A DNA stretch of 64,000 bases from Anaerotignum propionicum DSM 1682 (GTDB lineage: Bacteria > Bacillota > Clostridia > Lachnospirales > Anaerotignaceae), in assembly GCF_001561955.1 (NCBI RefSeq), contig NZ_CP014223.1:2976001-3040000 (forward strand), in the 5' to 3' direction. This document shows, piece by piece, positions 56,105-64,000 of the stretch; the stretch's first letter is position 1; each line of letters begins with the position of its first letter. Below the pieces are notes generated by a model. It did no database searches. It was not told where the DNA came from and saw only the letters and a program-made list of their open reading frames with translations. A program made the position numbers and the translations under genes.

Positions 56105-56983
56105 TTACTTAATAAAATTGGTGATTTTACCGATTCCATCAATCTCACATCTCACCACATCACCTTTTTGCAGGAACTTAGGAGGATCAAAGCCCATACC
56201 TACGCCTGCCGGTGTACCCATGGCGATAATCGTCCCCGCTTTTAGTGTCATACCCTGAGAAAGCATGCTGATTACCTCTGCAATTCCTGTAATCATGAGG
56301 GATGTGTCGCCATCCTGTCTTAATTCATCATTTACATAGCAACGAATCCCCAAAGCAGGTGGGTTTGCAAACTCATTTTTCGTAACAATCCAAGGGCCGA
56401 TGGCTGTAAAATCATCCAGACTCTTGCCAAAATACCACTGCTTATGGGCAGTTTGTAAATTTCTCGCACTAAAATCATTGATTATGGTATAGCCAAAAAC
56501 ATGCTGGAAGGCATCAGCCACGGAAACATTTTTTGTATCCTTGCCGATAATCACACCAAGTTCAACCTCATAATCCAACCCATCCACAATATCCCAATGT
56601 CCGTCAATCATTTCTTCATCAGCAACCGCAAGGTTTACACGCTTGGAAAAGAAAATAGGAACCGGTCTTTCTCCACCAAAGGCTTCGCCATGAAATTTGG
56701 CTGCCTCTTCTGCATGGGCATAGTAATTGATCCCCAAACAAATTAAATCCTGTTTTGGCACGGGAATGGGGGAAATCAACTTTACCTCACGCAAGGGGAT
56801 ACCACGCATCAGTTCCTTGTTTTTATCTAATTTTTTCTCTTTTTCCGGTGTCATCAAATCTAAAAATTCATTCATATTATGTGCAGTACAGCCCAAGTAA
56901 TTCACAGGCACAACTTCCAAACCGTCATTTTTCAGAACACCGACCTCAACTCTGCCGCCACGTTTAAATGTTAAAACTTTCAT
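56105..56983 (-). CDS. Fumarylacetoacetate hydrolase family protein
   Basis: A 292-aa protein with the FAH fold in its C-terminal 220 residues: ICLGINYYAHAEE, metal ligands in YEVELGVIIGKD, NDFSARNLQ, and GTPAGVGMGF. Members hydrolyse or decarboxylate 2-oxo or acylpyruvate compounds; the substrate here is not known. The start at 56983 has AGGAGG 9 nt upstream. wecB follows after 40 nt, so they may be co-transcribed. Confidence 0.92.
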   Translation of the reverse strand: MKVLTFKRGGRVEVGVLKNDGLEVVPVNYLGCTAHNMNEFLDLMTPEKEKKLDKNKELMRGIPLREVKLISPIPVPKQDLICLGINYYAHAEEAAKFHGEAFGGERPVPIFFSKRVNLAVADEEMIDGHWDIVDGLDYEVELGVIIGKDTKNVSVADAFQHVFGYTIINDFSARNLQTAHKQWYFGKSLDDFTAIGPWIVTKNEFANPPALGIRCYVNDELRQDGDTSLMITGIAEVISMLSQGMTLKAGTIIAMGTPAGVGMGFDPPKFLQKGDVVRCEIDGIGKITNFIK

Positions 56984-57479
56984 ATCCAACACCCTCCTTT
57001 ATTCGGTCTTCTTTTGTAATCAATATTTTTCTAGAATATATCATATCATAAAAAATGTACGAAGCAAAGAGCAATCCTGAGATTTCATCATGTATACAAC
57101 CATTTTCGCCATTTTCCGCACTGATTTTATGCATAAATATACCGATTCTATTTATTGAAAAATGTTTTATGCTTTAAACTTCTTTTCAGCTTTCTTTTGA
57201 AATCCTCAATGTCTTATCTCCTTTTTTATTCTAAGATTGAAATTTACAATGTTAAACTTTCGTTTCTATTCCCACAAACCACCAATGCCATGTCAAATCA
57301 ACGTTAAAAGTGGACAAAAGTTCCCTTTGGTCAATAAGTATTTTAATATTAATATACAAAAATATTCATTTCTTTTTATTTTTGTTGATTTCTATTGCAT
57401 TTCACCCCCTCATTATGTATAATTCATTTATATTATTCATATCGAATTCAGTTTTTCATTTAAGGAGGATAAAAATATT
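56984..57479. other. Intergenic region upstream of argG and the FAH gene
   Basis: About 500 nt, very AT-rich. It holds the argG promoter at 57395-57423 and two weak ArgR-like boxes (57130-57143 and around 57413-57427). No coding signal; the 61-codon frame at 57237-57422 is shadow noise. Confidence 0.55.
57395..57423 (+). promoter_or_regulatory. argGH promoter, possible ArgR site overlapping
   Basis: -35 TTGCAT, 17-nt spacer, -10 TATAAT. ATGTATAATTCAT at the -10 is a near-palindrome like half of an ARG box, but the spacing is shorter than the standard box. Confidence 0.5.
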
Positions 57480-58697
57480 ATGAAAGAAAAAATTGTATTG
57501 GCGTATTCCGGCGGTCTTGATACTTCCGTTATCATCCCTTGGTTAAAAGAAAACTATGATGCAGAAGTTATTGCTGTTTGCGGTGACGTAGGTCAGGGTA
57601 AGGAAACAGATGGCTTAGAAGAAAAAGCCCTGCGCACTGGTGCAAGCAAGCTTTACATAGAAGATTTGACAGAAGAATTCATTACAGATGCCATTTACCC
57701 TTGTATTAAGGCAAATGCGGTCTATGAAGGAAAATACCTGTTAGGTACTTCCATGGCTAGACCCATTATTGCAAAAAAATTGGTTGAAATCGCAAAAAAA
57801 GAAGGTGCAACGGCAATTTGCCACGGTGCAACAGGCAAAGGAAATGACCAGGTTCGTTTTGAGTTAACAATTAAGGCTTTGGCTCCTGAATTAAAAATCA
57901 TTGCTCCTTGGCGTCTGGATACATGGGGTATGGAAAGCCGTGAGGATGAAATGGCTTACTTAGAAGCAAGAGGCATTCCTTTCCCAGTGAAAAAGGATGA
58001 TTCCTATAGCCGTGACCGTAATATCTGGCACTTAAGCCACGAAGGCTTGGAATTGGAAGACCCTGCAAACGAGCCTAATTACGAGCATTTGCTTCAGATG
58101 GGCGTTTCTCCCGAAAATGCTCCTGATGTACCTGAGTATGTAACTGTTGATTTTGAAGCAGGTATTCCTGTTGCTGTAAACGGTGAAAAATTATCCCCTA
58201 TTGCTTTGTTGACAAAGCTCAACGAAATTGGCGGAAAAAATGGCATTGGCATCATTGATATTTGCGAAAATCGTGTGGTTGGCATGAAATCCCGTGGTGT
58301 ATATGAAACCCCCGGCGGTGCAATTCTTTACTATGCACATCGTGAATTGGAATACCTTTGCTTAGATAAGAAAACATTGTCTTTCAACGAAGTTGCCAGC
58401 AATAAGCTGACAGAATTGGTTTACAGCGGCGAATGGTTCACACCACTCAGAGAAGCACTTTGCGCTTATTTTGACCATACCAATGAAACCGTTACAGGTT
58501 CCGTTAAAATGAAGCTCTACAAAGGCAATATCATTTCTGCAGGGGCAACCTCTCCTTACAGCTTGTATAATGAATCCATCGCTAGCTTCACAACAGGTGA
58601 GCTGTATAATCATAAGGATGCTGATGGCTTTATCAACCTGTTTGGTTTGTCCATGAAGGTTCGTGCCATGATGCTGCAAAACAACCAGAATAAATAA
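57480..58697 (+). CDS. argG: Argininosuccinate synthase
   Basis: A 405-aa ATP-dependent enzyme joining citrulline and aspartate. The PP-loop is [12 protein letters not shown] at the N-terminus, and [15 protein letters not shown] and [16 protein letters not shown] are conserved. AAGGAGG precedes the ATG. argH follows after 120 nt containing a small palindromic element. Confidence 0.97.
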   Translation: MKEKIVLAYSGGLDTSVIIPWLKENYDAEVIAVCGDVGQGKETDGLEEKALRTGASKLYIEDLTEEFITDAIYPCIKANAVYEGKYLLGTSMARPIIAKKLVEIAKKEGATAICHGATGKGNDQVRFELTIKALAPELKIIAPWRLDTWGMESREDEMAYLEARGIPFPVKKDDSYSRDRNIWHLSHEGLELEDPANEPNYEHLLQMGVSPENAPDVPEYVTVDFEAGIPVAVNGEKLSPIALLTKLNEIGGKNGIGIIDICENRVVGMKSRGVYETPGGAILYYAHRELEYLCLDKKTLSFNEVASNKLTELVYSGEWFTPLREALCAYFDHTNETVTGSVKMKLYKGNIISAGATSPYSLYNESIASFTTGELYNHKDADGFINLFGLSMKVRAMMLQNNQNK

Positions 58698-58712
58698 AAA
58701 TCAAAAACCTTT

Positions 58713-58726
58713 TTGGGGCTTTGCCC
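58713..58726. repeat. GGGCTTTGCCC palindrome between argG and argH
   Basis: TGGGGCTTTGCCCCA, followed by TACCCAAA. It shares its core with palindromes in the 32-kb gap, so it may belong to a small repeat family. Confidence 0.5.
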
Positions 58727-58817
58727 CATACCCAAATGCTTTGAAACACAAAAAGCTCACTGGGTTTGGGACAAGGCTCTTTGGTTTCTATGGATGAATA
58801 AGAAAGGATGCGTATTT

Positions 58818-60203
58818 ATGAAACTTTGGGGCGGCCGCTTCACAAAATCCACTGATAGCTTCACCGACCATTTCCATTCCTCCATTTCCTTTGACAGCCG
58901 TATGTATCAAGAGGATATTACAGGCAGTATGGCTCATGCGGCAATGCTGGGCAAACAGGGTATTATTCCCCAAGGTGATGCAAATTTGATTATCAAAACC
59001 TTGCAAGAAATCCTTACTGATATTGAACAAGGTGAGGTTTCCTTTGATGAGAAGGCGGAGGATATCCACATGAACGTGGAATCTATCCTAATCAGTCGTA
59101 TTGGTGATGTAGGCAAGCGTCTGCATACTGGAAGAAGCCGTAACGATCAGGTGGCTTTGGATACCCGTATGTATACAAAGAAAGAAATTATAACAATCCA
59201 AGCCTTGGTGAAGGAGTTAATGGAGGTTTTAAATTCATTAGCCGAAAAACATACGGAAACCATCATGCCCGGCTACACTCATTTACAAAGAGCACAGCCT
59301 GTGACCTTGGCACATCATCTATTGGCTTATATCGAAATGTTCAAGCGTGATTATGACCGCTTAACAGATTGCTTTAAGCGTACCGATGTACTGCCTTTGG
59401 GCAGTGGCGCTTTGGCGACCACCACCTACCCCTTGGATCGAGAATTTGTAGCCACTCAGCTGGGGTTTAGCGCAATCACTCAAAATAGCATGGATGGCGT
59501 TTCTGACCGTGATTTTTGTATTGAGTTGGTTTCTGATTTGTCTATTTTGATGATGCATTTAAGCCGCTTCTGTGAGGAAATTATTCTTTGGAGCAGTCAT
59601 GAATTCCGTTTTATTGAGTTGGATGATGCATACTCCACAGGCTCAAGCATTATGCCCCAGAAAAAGAATCCTGATATGGCAGAATTAATCCGTGGAAAAA
59701 CCGGAAGAGTTTATGGACATTTGATGGGTCTTTTGACTACCATGAAAGGCTTGCCCTTGGCATATAATAAGGATATGCAGGAGGATAAAGAAGCGTTATT
59801 CGGTGCCATTGATACCATAAAAATGTGTGTACCTGTATTTACAAATATGCTTGCTACTGTTACCGTACGGGAGCAAAATATGCTGGAGGCAGCAAAAGGC
59901 GGCTTTACCAATGCTACTGATGCGGCGGATTGGCTGGTAAAACAGGGGGTGCCCTTCCGTGATGCCCACGAAATTATTGGAAAGTTGGTTTTATATTGCA
60001 TCCAGAATAATACTAATTTGGACGACTTAAGCTTGAACAAATATCAGGCAATTTCACCTGTATTTGATGAAAGCGTATATGCCGCAATTTCCGTAAAGCA
60101 GTGTGTGGAGGCAAGAAATGTTGTGGGAGGACCTGCGAAAGCAGTTACCACCAAGGCAATTGAGACAAATAAGGCTTACCTCAACTCTTTGGCTGAAAAA
60201 TAA
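58818..60203 (+). CDS. argH: Argininosuccinate lyase
   Basis: A 461-aa lyase that makes arginine and fumarate. It begins KLWGGRFTKSTDSFTDHF and has the fumarase signature GSSIMPQKKNPDMAEL. The start at 58818 has AAAGGATG upstream; the frame to 58713 crosses the palindrome. It completes argGH, which ends at a strong terminator. Confidence 0.97.
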   Translation: MKLWGGRFTKSTDSFTDHFHSSISFDSRMYQEDITGSMAHAAMLGKQGIIPQGDANLIIKTLQEILTDIEQGEVSFDEKAEDIHMNVESILISRIGDVGKRLHTGRSRNDQVALDTRMYTKKEIITIQALVKELMEVLNSLAEKHTETIMPGYTHLQRAQPVTLAHHLLAYIEMFKRDYDRLTDCFKRTDVLPLGSGALATTTYPLDREFVATQLGFSAITQNSMDGVSDRDFCIELVSDLSILMMHLSRFCEEIILWSSHEFRFIELDDAYSTGSSIMPQKKNPDMAELIRGKTGRVYGHLMGLLTTMKGLPLAYNKDMQEDKEALFGAIDTIKMCVPVFTNMLATVTVREQNMLEAAKGGFTNATDAADWLVKQGVPFRDAHEIIGKLVLYCIQNNTNLDDLSLNKYQAISPVFDESVYAAISVKQCVEARNVVGGPAKAVTTKAIETNKAYLNSLAEK

Positions 60204-60240
60204 AATATACTGTCATTTGACTAAAAGAATTAAGATTAAA

Positions 60241-60271
60241 AAACGCTCGACCATAGGTCGGGCGTTTTTTT
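60241..60271. terminator. Bidirectional terminator of argGH and the RHH gene
   Basis: AAACGCTCGACC, ATA, GGTCGGGCGTTT with T runs on both strands. Confidence 0.9.
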
Positions 60272-60319
60272 ATAGGTATGAAATCATTTCAAGAATCTCA
60301 TTCATATACTACAAATCAT

Positions 60320-60481
60320 TTATTGAGATTTCGTGGACTCCTCAATTTTTTCCAAATGCCTTCTAAGCACAAGATTTACATATTGAGAGAAAGAACGGTC
60401 GTCTTTTTCAGCCAATTCCTTTATCCTTTCAATAATGTCACTATCCAAAGTCATGCTAACCTTCTCTTTCAGTGGCTTCAT
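60320..60481 (-). CDS. Ribbon-helix-helix (CopG-type) small protein, 53 aa
   Basis: Below the usual ORF length limit but well supported: GAGGTG 7 nt before ATG, TAA at 60322-60320. The protein MKPLKEKVSMTLDSDIIERI continues with KELAEKDDRSFSQYVNLVLR, the beta strand plus two-helix plan of RHH DNA-binding proteins. It is probably an autoregulator or orphan antitoxin. Divergent from the SLOG gene, with 10-bp direct repeats between them that may be its operator. No toxin partner is visible. Confidence 0.75.
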   Translation of the reverse strand: MKPLKEKVSMTLDSDIIERIKELAEKDDRSFSQYVNLVLRRHLEKIEESTKSQ

Positions 60482-60537
60482 TTATATCACCTCTATTTGA
60501 ATAATAGCATTATATCCCCCTTTTTATTGACTTATGA

Positions 60538-60557
60538 TATAAAGTAGTATAAAGTGT
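60538..60557. promoter_or_regulatory. Tandem 10-bp repeats, possible RHH operator
   Basis: TATAAAGTAG is followed at once by TATAAAGTGT. It overlaps a TTGACT...TATAAA promoter for the plus-strand gene. Short tandem repeats are typical RHH binding sites. Confidence 0.45.
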
Positions 60558-60580
60558 GTTTATATAGGAGGTGATAAATC

Positions 60581-61049
60581 ATGCCAAATCATACTTGTTG
60601 TTTTATTTGTAATAGGCATTTGCCAGTAAAAAGCATTCAAAGAATTCTGTTAAACCTTGACCGAGAGATTGAACATTGTATTTCTAACGGAGTCAGTACC
60701 TTCATTTGCGGAGGCGCCTTAGGATTTGATCAAATTGCTGCTTCTTTTATTATTGCGAAAAAGGGATTAGGTAAGAAAATTCGACTAATCTGTACTTCCA
60801 TGTATAAATCAGGACAGATTATGGAATATGAAGGAAAGGGAATTTTATAAAGACTTGTTAAATGAGGCAGACAATATCATCTATATTACAGAAAATACTA
60901 GCCATCCATTCATAAGTAAACAGAATCGCTACATAATTGAACAATCTTCTTATTGCATTTGTGCATTACAATCTGAAAAGAGCGAAACAATTCAAATTAT
61001 ACAATATGCAAAAGAGAAAGGATTAAGTATTGTTAACATTGCAGAATAA
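60581..61049 (+). pseudogene. SLOG/DUF1273 (YpsA-like) gene broken by a frameshift
   Basis: Two frames together make one SLOG-fold protein of about 155 aa. The first (60581-60850) has CCFICNRHLPVKSI, ICGGALGFDQIAASFI and ends soon after SMYKSG; the second (open before 60828) carries QDRLWNMKEREFYKDLL and KQNRYIIEQSSYCICALQ. The switch is near 60805-60815; removing one A from ATAAATCAGG restores the family pattern. The usual TGHR motif is ICNR. AGGAGG precedes the start. Confidence 0.75.
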
Positions 61050-61138
61050 CCACCTGCGATTAAAACTTTTCCTTCAATTTGGTTCTTTACTTGATTACCA
61101 ACCGATCTTTAACATAATTACAGGCATCTATCTATTAA

Positions 61139-61171
61139 AACAGTCGTAGAATTGGAGAATCTACGACTGTT
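61139..61171. terminator. Hairpin between the SLOG and HAD genes
   Basis: AACAGTCGTAGA, loop, TCTACGACTGTT; modest T tracts on both sides. Confidence 0.65.
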
Positions 61172-61197
61172 CTAAAAACCATTATTTTAAAACACCT

Positions 61198-61848
61198 CTA
61201 AAACAATTCCTCCACTGCCTTTGGAGTCTCCGCTATGTAGTCCGCTCCATAGGCTTCAAATTCAGCTCTATCACCATAGCCAAACTCCACCGCAATGCAA
61301 GGTATCCCTACCAAATGGGCACCCTCCACATCAAACTTACGATCTCCTACCATAATTGCATCTTCTTTTTTGGCTCCAAGGCTTTCCAGAACATACTCAA
61401 TCACCTTAGCCTTTGTGTCACGCCCGATTTCTCGGTTGTCACCGCCAATGATGTCAAAATAGCCGTCTATTTCAAAGTGCTTCAAAATCCGCACCGCAGT
61501 TTCTTCTTTTTTGGATGTAGCAACAACCAAACATTTCCCCTTTTTCTTTAATTCCTCCAACATTTCAGGAATGCCATCATACACCTTGTTTTCAAATAAA
61601 CCCACCGTCGCATAGCGTTCTCTAAAAAATCCCAATGCCCTCTGGGCATCCTCCTGATTCATTTGAAAATCTTCGGTAAAGGTTTTGATTAATGGAGGTC
61701 CAACGATAAACTTCAAATCCTCATCCGCCCATTTAGAGATGCCCATTTTCTCCTGCATATGCTGTGCAGAACGGATAACCCCTTCGGCAGAATCCGTTAA
61801 TGTACCATCCAAGTCAAATATGATAATGTTTTGCTGTAATTTTTCCAT
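61198..61848 (-). CDS. HAD-superfamily hydrolase, phosphoglycolate-phosphatase-like
   Basis: A 216-aa enzyme with the four HAD motifs: FDLDGTLTDSAEG, VVATSKKEE, the Lys in TKAKVIEYVLE, and IMVGDRKFDVEGA. A helical cap lies between motifs 1 and 2. It resembles Gph/PpaX phosphatases; the substrate is uncertain. The start at 61848 has AAGGAG 7 nt upstream. Confidence 0.9.
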   Translation of the reverse strand: MEKLQQNIIIFDLDGTLTDSAEGVIRSAQHMQEKMGISKWADEDLKFIVGPPLIKTFTEDFQMNQEDAQRALGFFRERYATVGLFENKVYDGIPEMLEELKKKGKCLVVATSKKEETAVRILKHFEIDGYFDIIGGDNREIGRDTKAKVIEYVLESLGAKKEDAIMVGDRKFDVEGAHLVGIPCIAVEFGYGDRAEFEAYGADYIAETPKAVEELF

Positions 61849-61959
61849 TCTTCTTCTCCTTCTTTTCGTAGTTAATCTGATTATGCTACTGCATACCTCT
61901 TTTTTCCATAAAGTTTTGTATATTTTACCGCAAATACCCATTTACCGCAAATAAAAAAC

Positions 61960-61981
61960 CCCCTAAAGTTTTTCTTTAGGG
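61960..61981 (-). terminator. Terminator of spoIIP
   Basis: The minus strand has CCCTAAAG, AAAAA loop, CTTTAGGG then GGTTTTTT. It includes the spoIIP stop codon in its first arm. Confidence 0.85.
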
Positions 61982-63049
61982 AGTATCCTTCAATAGTACA
62001 TCTGCTAAAATTTTTGCCAATGGCTTCATGGCATTTATTGCTTCTTGTTTTGTGTTGGTCTGTGCCCCTACCTCAACCAAGGCAGAACGGGGCATATAGT
62101 GCAATATAAAGCGGTATGGGTTCAGATAAATCCTTCGGATAAAATCAGGATATTCTTGCCCAGCCAAGGTTTTCATCTGCAAGCTAAAGGCTAAATTTTG
62201 CTTTATATATTTATTCTCCAGCCACGAAACAGGCTCTGCATGCCCATCCTTATTTAATCGGCAAATGCCGTTTACAAACATTACTTGTGCTGTAGATTTT
62301 CCATCAATATTTGTAACCAGCCTTAAGTTCTCAGCAATACCATCTCTATGCAGATCAATACAAACCTCAATAGACGGATATTTTTTTAATATTTCCTCCA
62401 CCGCCGGCCCACTGCGCTCATATGCGCCCTCTCTTTTCAAGGAGCCGTTTACAGAGTCATATACAGTCATATCATGGAGTACACTGATTCCATAGTCTTC
62501 TTCTAAAATACGCTTTAATTCCTCCCCAACACCACATATCCCCTCTTGAAGCCCCTTGGACATATCACTGTCGGCAAAATCCTCATGAGTATGGGTATGA
62601 AATATCAAAATTTTAGGTTCCTTCATCGTTGGTTTTATAGAAAAATCCATGGAAAGGGCTTCATCTACATTGATATCTCCCTCCAGCAGAGCCGTTCTGC
62701 TATCCACAGTGTAAAAAGTGCTTTTTAAATAAGAAAAGTCCTTCATTTTATTCAGGACATCTGCCGTTATATGTAGGCTCTTTTGATTGCTGGAGATTTC
62801 GTCCTTCTGCTGAAATTCCACATCTTTCACACCCCAGACGGCAACATCATCATGGCCATCCTCAGCAACTTTCTGCCCAGTCGTAAGGCCTTGCGAAGAC
62901 AGTTCCCCATGGGATACTTGTCCCGGTAGTACTTCCGCCAAAAGCCATCGTCCGCCGCCCATCTGCAAAAAAAACGGCAAAAACAGCAGAAAGACGAAAA
63001 GTCCAAAAAGGCTTAGACCCAGTTGTCTTCCGGCACCTTTTTGTTCCAC
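61976..63049 (-). CDS. spoIIP: Stage II sporulation protein P
   Basis: A 357-aa wall hydrolase of the SpoIID-SpoIIM-SpoIIP engulfment machine. One N-terminal membrane segment (about 12-32), a linker, then the amidase/endopeptidase domain with IFHTHTHEDFADSD, the Arg-Asp motif CIDLHRDG, and the ending GAQTNTKQEAINAM. The GTG at 63049 lies 8 nt after GGGAGG; the GTG at 63055 is too close to it. The mother-cell sigma-E promoter is not clear by eye. Confidence 0.93.
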   Translation of the reverse strand: MEQKGAGRQLGLSLFGLFVFLLFLPFFLQMGGGRWLLAEVLPGQVSHGELSSQGLTTGQKVAEDGHDDVAVWGVKDVEFQQKDEISSNQKSLHITADVLNKMKDFSYLKSTFYTVDSRTALLEGDINVDEALSMDFSIKPTMKEPKILIFHTHTHEDFADSDMSKGLQEGICGVGEELKRILEEDYGISVLHDMTVYDSVNGSLKREGAYERSGPAVEEILKKYPSIEVCIDLHRDGIAENLRLVTNIDGKSTAQVMFVNGICRLNKDGHAEPVSWLENKYIKQNLAFSLQMKTLAGQEYPDFIRRIYLNPYRFILHYMPRSALVEVGAQTNTKQEAINAMKPLAKILADVLLKDTP

Positions 63050-63485
63050 CGGCACCGCCTCCCTTCATACAAAGTTTATGCCCATAAAAAGGGGCATAGA
63101 ACTAAATATGTAGTGAAGCACTTCACTTTTTTACCGGGGGTCATGCCAAGTTAATCCCAAAATTTGACTAGTTTTATCCCCCCCCTCTTCCAGCCTTATT
63201 CCTTATAAATGGGAAGACAATCCCTTGAAATTCTCCAGATTAACTATAAGGTGTGTAAATCCTCCCCCAGAATTCCCAATTGTTCCAATTTGACACCACA
63301 GAAGCCGAGCCTTTCCCTTGTATATGCAAAAATGAAATTGCTTATTCCGGAAAAACCAAAAAAAGCCTTTGTTATTTTAACAAAAACTCTTTTAAAATTC
63401 TTATAAAAACATAAAACCCCCGCAGAGGTAGCTGCGAGGGCTTTACGCATATGGAGTTATGGTTTGTATGTTCAAAGGAACAAGA
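63050..63485. other. Intergenic region upstream of spoIIP
   Basis: About 430 nt. It has a hairpin ATGCCC/GGGGCAT at 63079-63096, a perfect palindrome AGTGAAGCACTTCACT at 63112-63127, and the aminotransferase terminator at 63417-63441. No credible coding signal. Confidence 0.6.
63417..63441 (-). terminator. Terminator of the aminotransferase gene
   Basis: The minus strand has GCCCTCGCAG, loop, CTGCGGGGG then TTTTATG. Confidence 0.78.
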
Positions 63486-64000
63486 TTATCTCAAGTTCGC
63501 TTTGATAACTTCTCCAATACGCTTGATGCCTTCTTCAATTTTTTCTTCAGGCATACAAGAGTAGTTCATACGGAATGTATTTTCGTGTCCTCCATTGGGG
63601 AAGAAGCTACCGCCGGGAACATATGCAACCTTCTTTTCCAAGCACTGTGTTGCCATTTCCTTTGCGTTGATGTATTCAGGCAATACAACCCATGTAAATA
63701 AACCACCATCGGGATGTGTCCATGTGCATTCCTTAGGGAAGTGTGCATCCATTGCCTTTAACATACAATCACGTCTTTTGCCGTACACTTCTTTGATTTT
63801 GTTCACGTGTTCGTCCAAATCATACATATCCAAGAAAGTATTCGTTTCCATTTGGGCAACAGTGGACGCCTGAAGGTCAGCAGCCTGCTTCATAAAGTTA
63901 TATTTTGCTAAAATTTCTGCTTCTGCGCAAACCCAGCCAAGTCTGTATCCGGGAGCTAAAATCTTAGAGAATGTTCCTAAGAAAATAACAAGGCCCTTTG
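63486..64000 (-). CDS. PLP-dependent aminotransferase, 5' end outside the window
   Basis: The last 171 codons of a class I/II aminotransferase run off the right edge. The frame continues beyond the first internal Met to LGTFSKILAPGYRLGWV, where Lys in TFSK is the PLP-binding residue. The rest (PDGGLFTWVVLPEYI, NTFRMNYSCM) fits the MocR-like/2-aminoadipate aminotransferase group. The amino donor is unknown. It ends at its own terminator. Confidence 0.92.
   Translation of the reverse strand, partial: KGLVIFLGTFSKILAPGYRLGWVCAEAEILAKYNFMKQAADLQASTVAQMETNTFLDMYDLDEHVNKIKEVYGKRRDCMLKAMDAHFPKECTWTHPDGGLFTWVVLPEYINAKEMATQCLEKKVAYVPGGSFFPNGGHENTFRMNYSCMPEEKIEEGIKRIGEVIKANLR

Overview
This 64-kb window is a chromosomal core region of an AT-rich, Gram-positive, anaerobic spore former of the class Clostridia. 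A lachnospiral or related lineage is my inference; the sequence alone does not fix the genus. Spore genes (yabP, yabQ, a CwlD-like amidase, spoIIP), anaerobic enzymes (class III ribonucleotide reductase, an NfnAB-type transhydrogenase), T-box and TPP leader RNAs and strong AGGAGG ribosome-binding sites all point this way. I saw no phage, transposon, CRISPR array or plasmid gene.

Layout. Positions 1-5070 hold a minus-strand rRNA operon in the unusual order 16S-5S-tRNA-Ile-tRNA-Ala-23S, with two promoters; the 23S runs off the left edge. A small Ala/Pro-repeat lipoprotein gene and a decayed gene remnant follow. From 6 to 18 kb, minus-strand genes encode glycogen phosphorylase, a paired half-size chromate transporter, prfA-prmC, a DUF1385 protein, rpmE, rho, a LysM protein and a large membrane protein. 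From 18 to 26 kb come mecA (plus strand), DUF2461, a K+-dependent membrane pyrophosphatase with a structured leader, an AEC carrier, a PAP2 phosphatase, mntP and an ECF S component. A three-gene tRNA cluster (Met, Glu, Val) precedes the classic mazG-hup-rqcP-yabP-yabQ-divIC block.

From 29.8 to 39 kb the plus strand carries nfnAB, an MBL-fold hydrolase, glpK, nrdDG-dut and a VanW protein. From 39 to 49.4 kb, mainly on the minus strand, lie metNIQ under a T-box, an LCP protein, thiW-thiD under a TPP riboswitch, a secreted glycerophosphodiesterase, a DUF1292 protein, a DEAD-box-type helicase and a CwlD-like amidase. From 49.9 to 60.2 kb come serC-serA-DUF1015, a small-protein gene, a WecB epimerase fused to a second domain, a fumarylacetoacetate-hydrolase-family protein and argG-argH. 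The right end has a tiny ribbon-helix-helix gene divergent from a frameshifted SLOG/DUF1273 gene, a HAD phosphatase, spoIIP and a partial aminotransferase.

No obviously new multi-gene defence or biosynthetic system is visible. The most notable signals are: the rRNA gene order; an A7 run in the helicase gene that opens a 65-codon lysine-rich -1 frame extension; the WecB fusion with an internal ribosome-binding site and ATG; the hppA leader RNA; a DUF1015 protein in the serine operon; a diverged intergenic repeat present twice; and unlisted small genes at 43645, 53638 and 60320.
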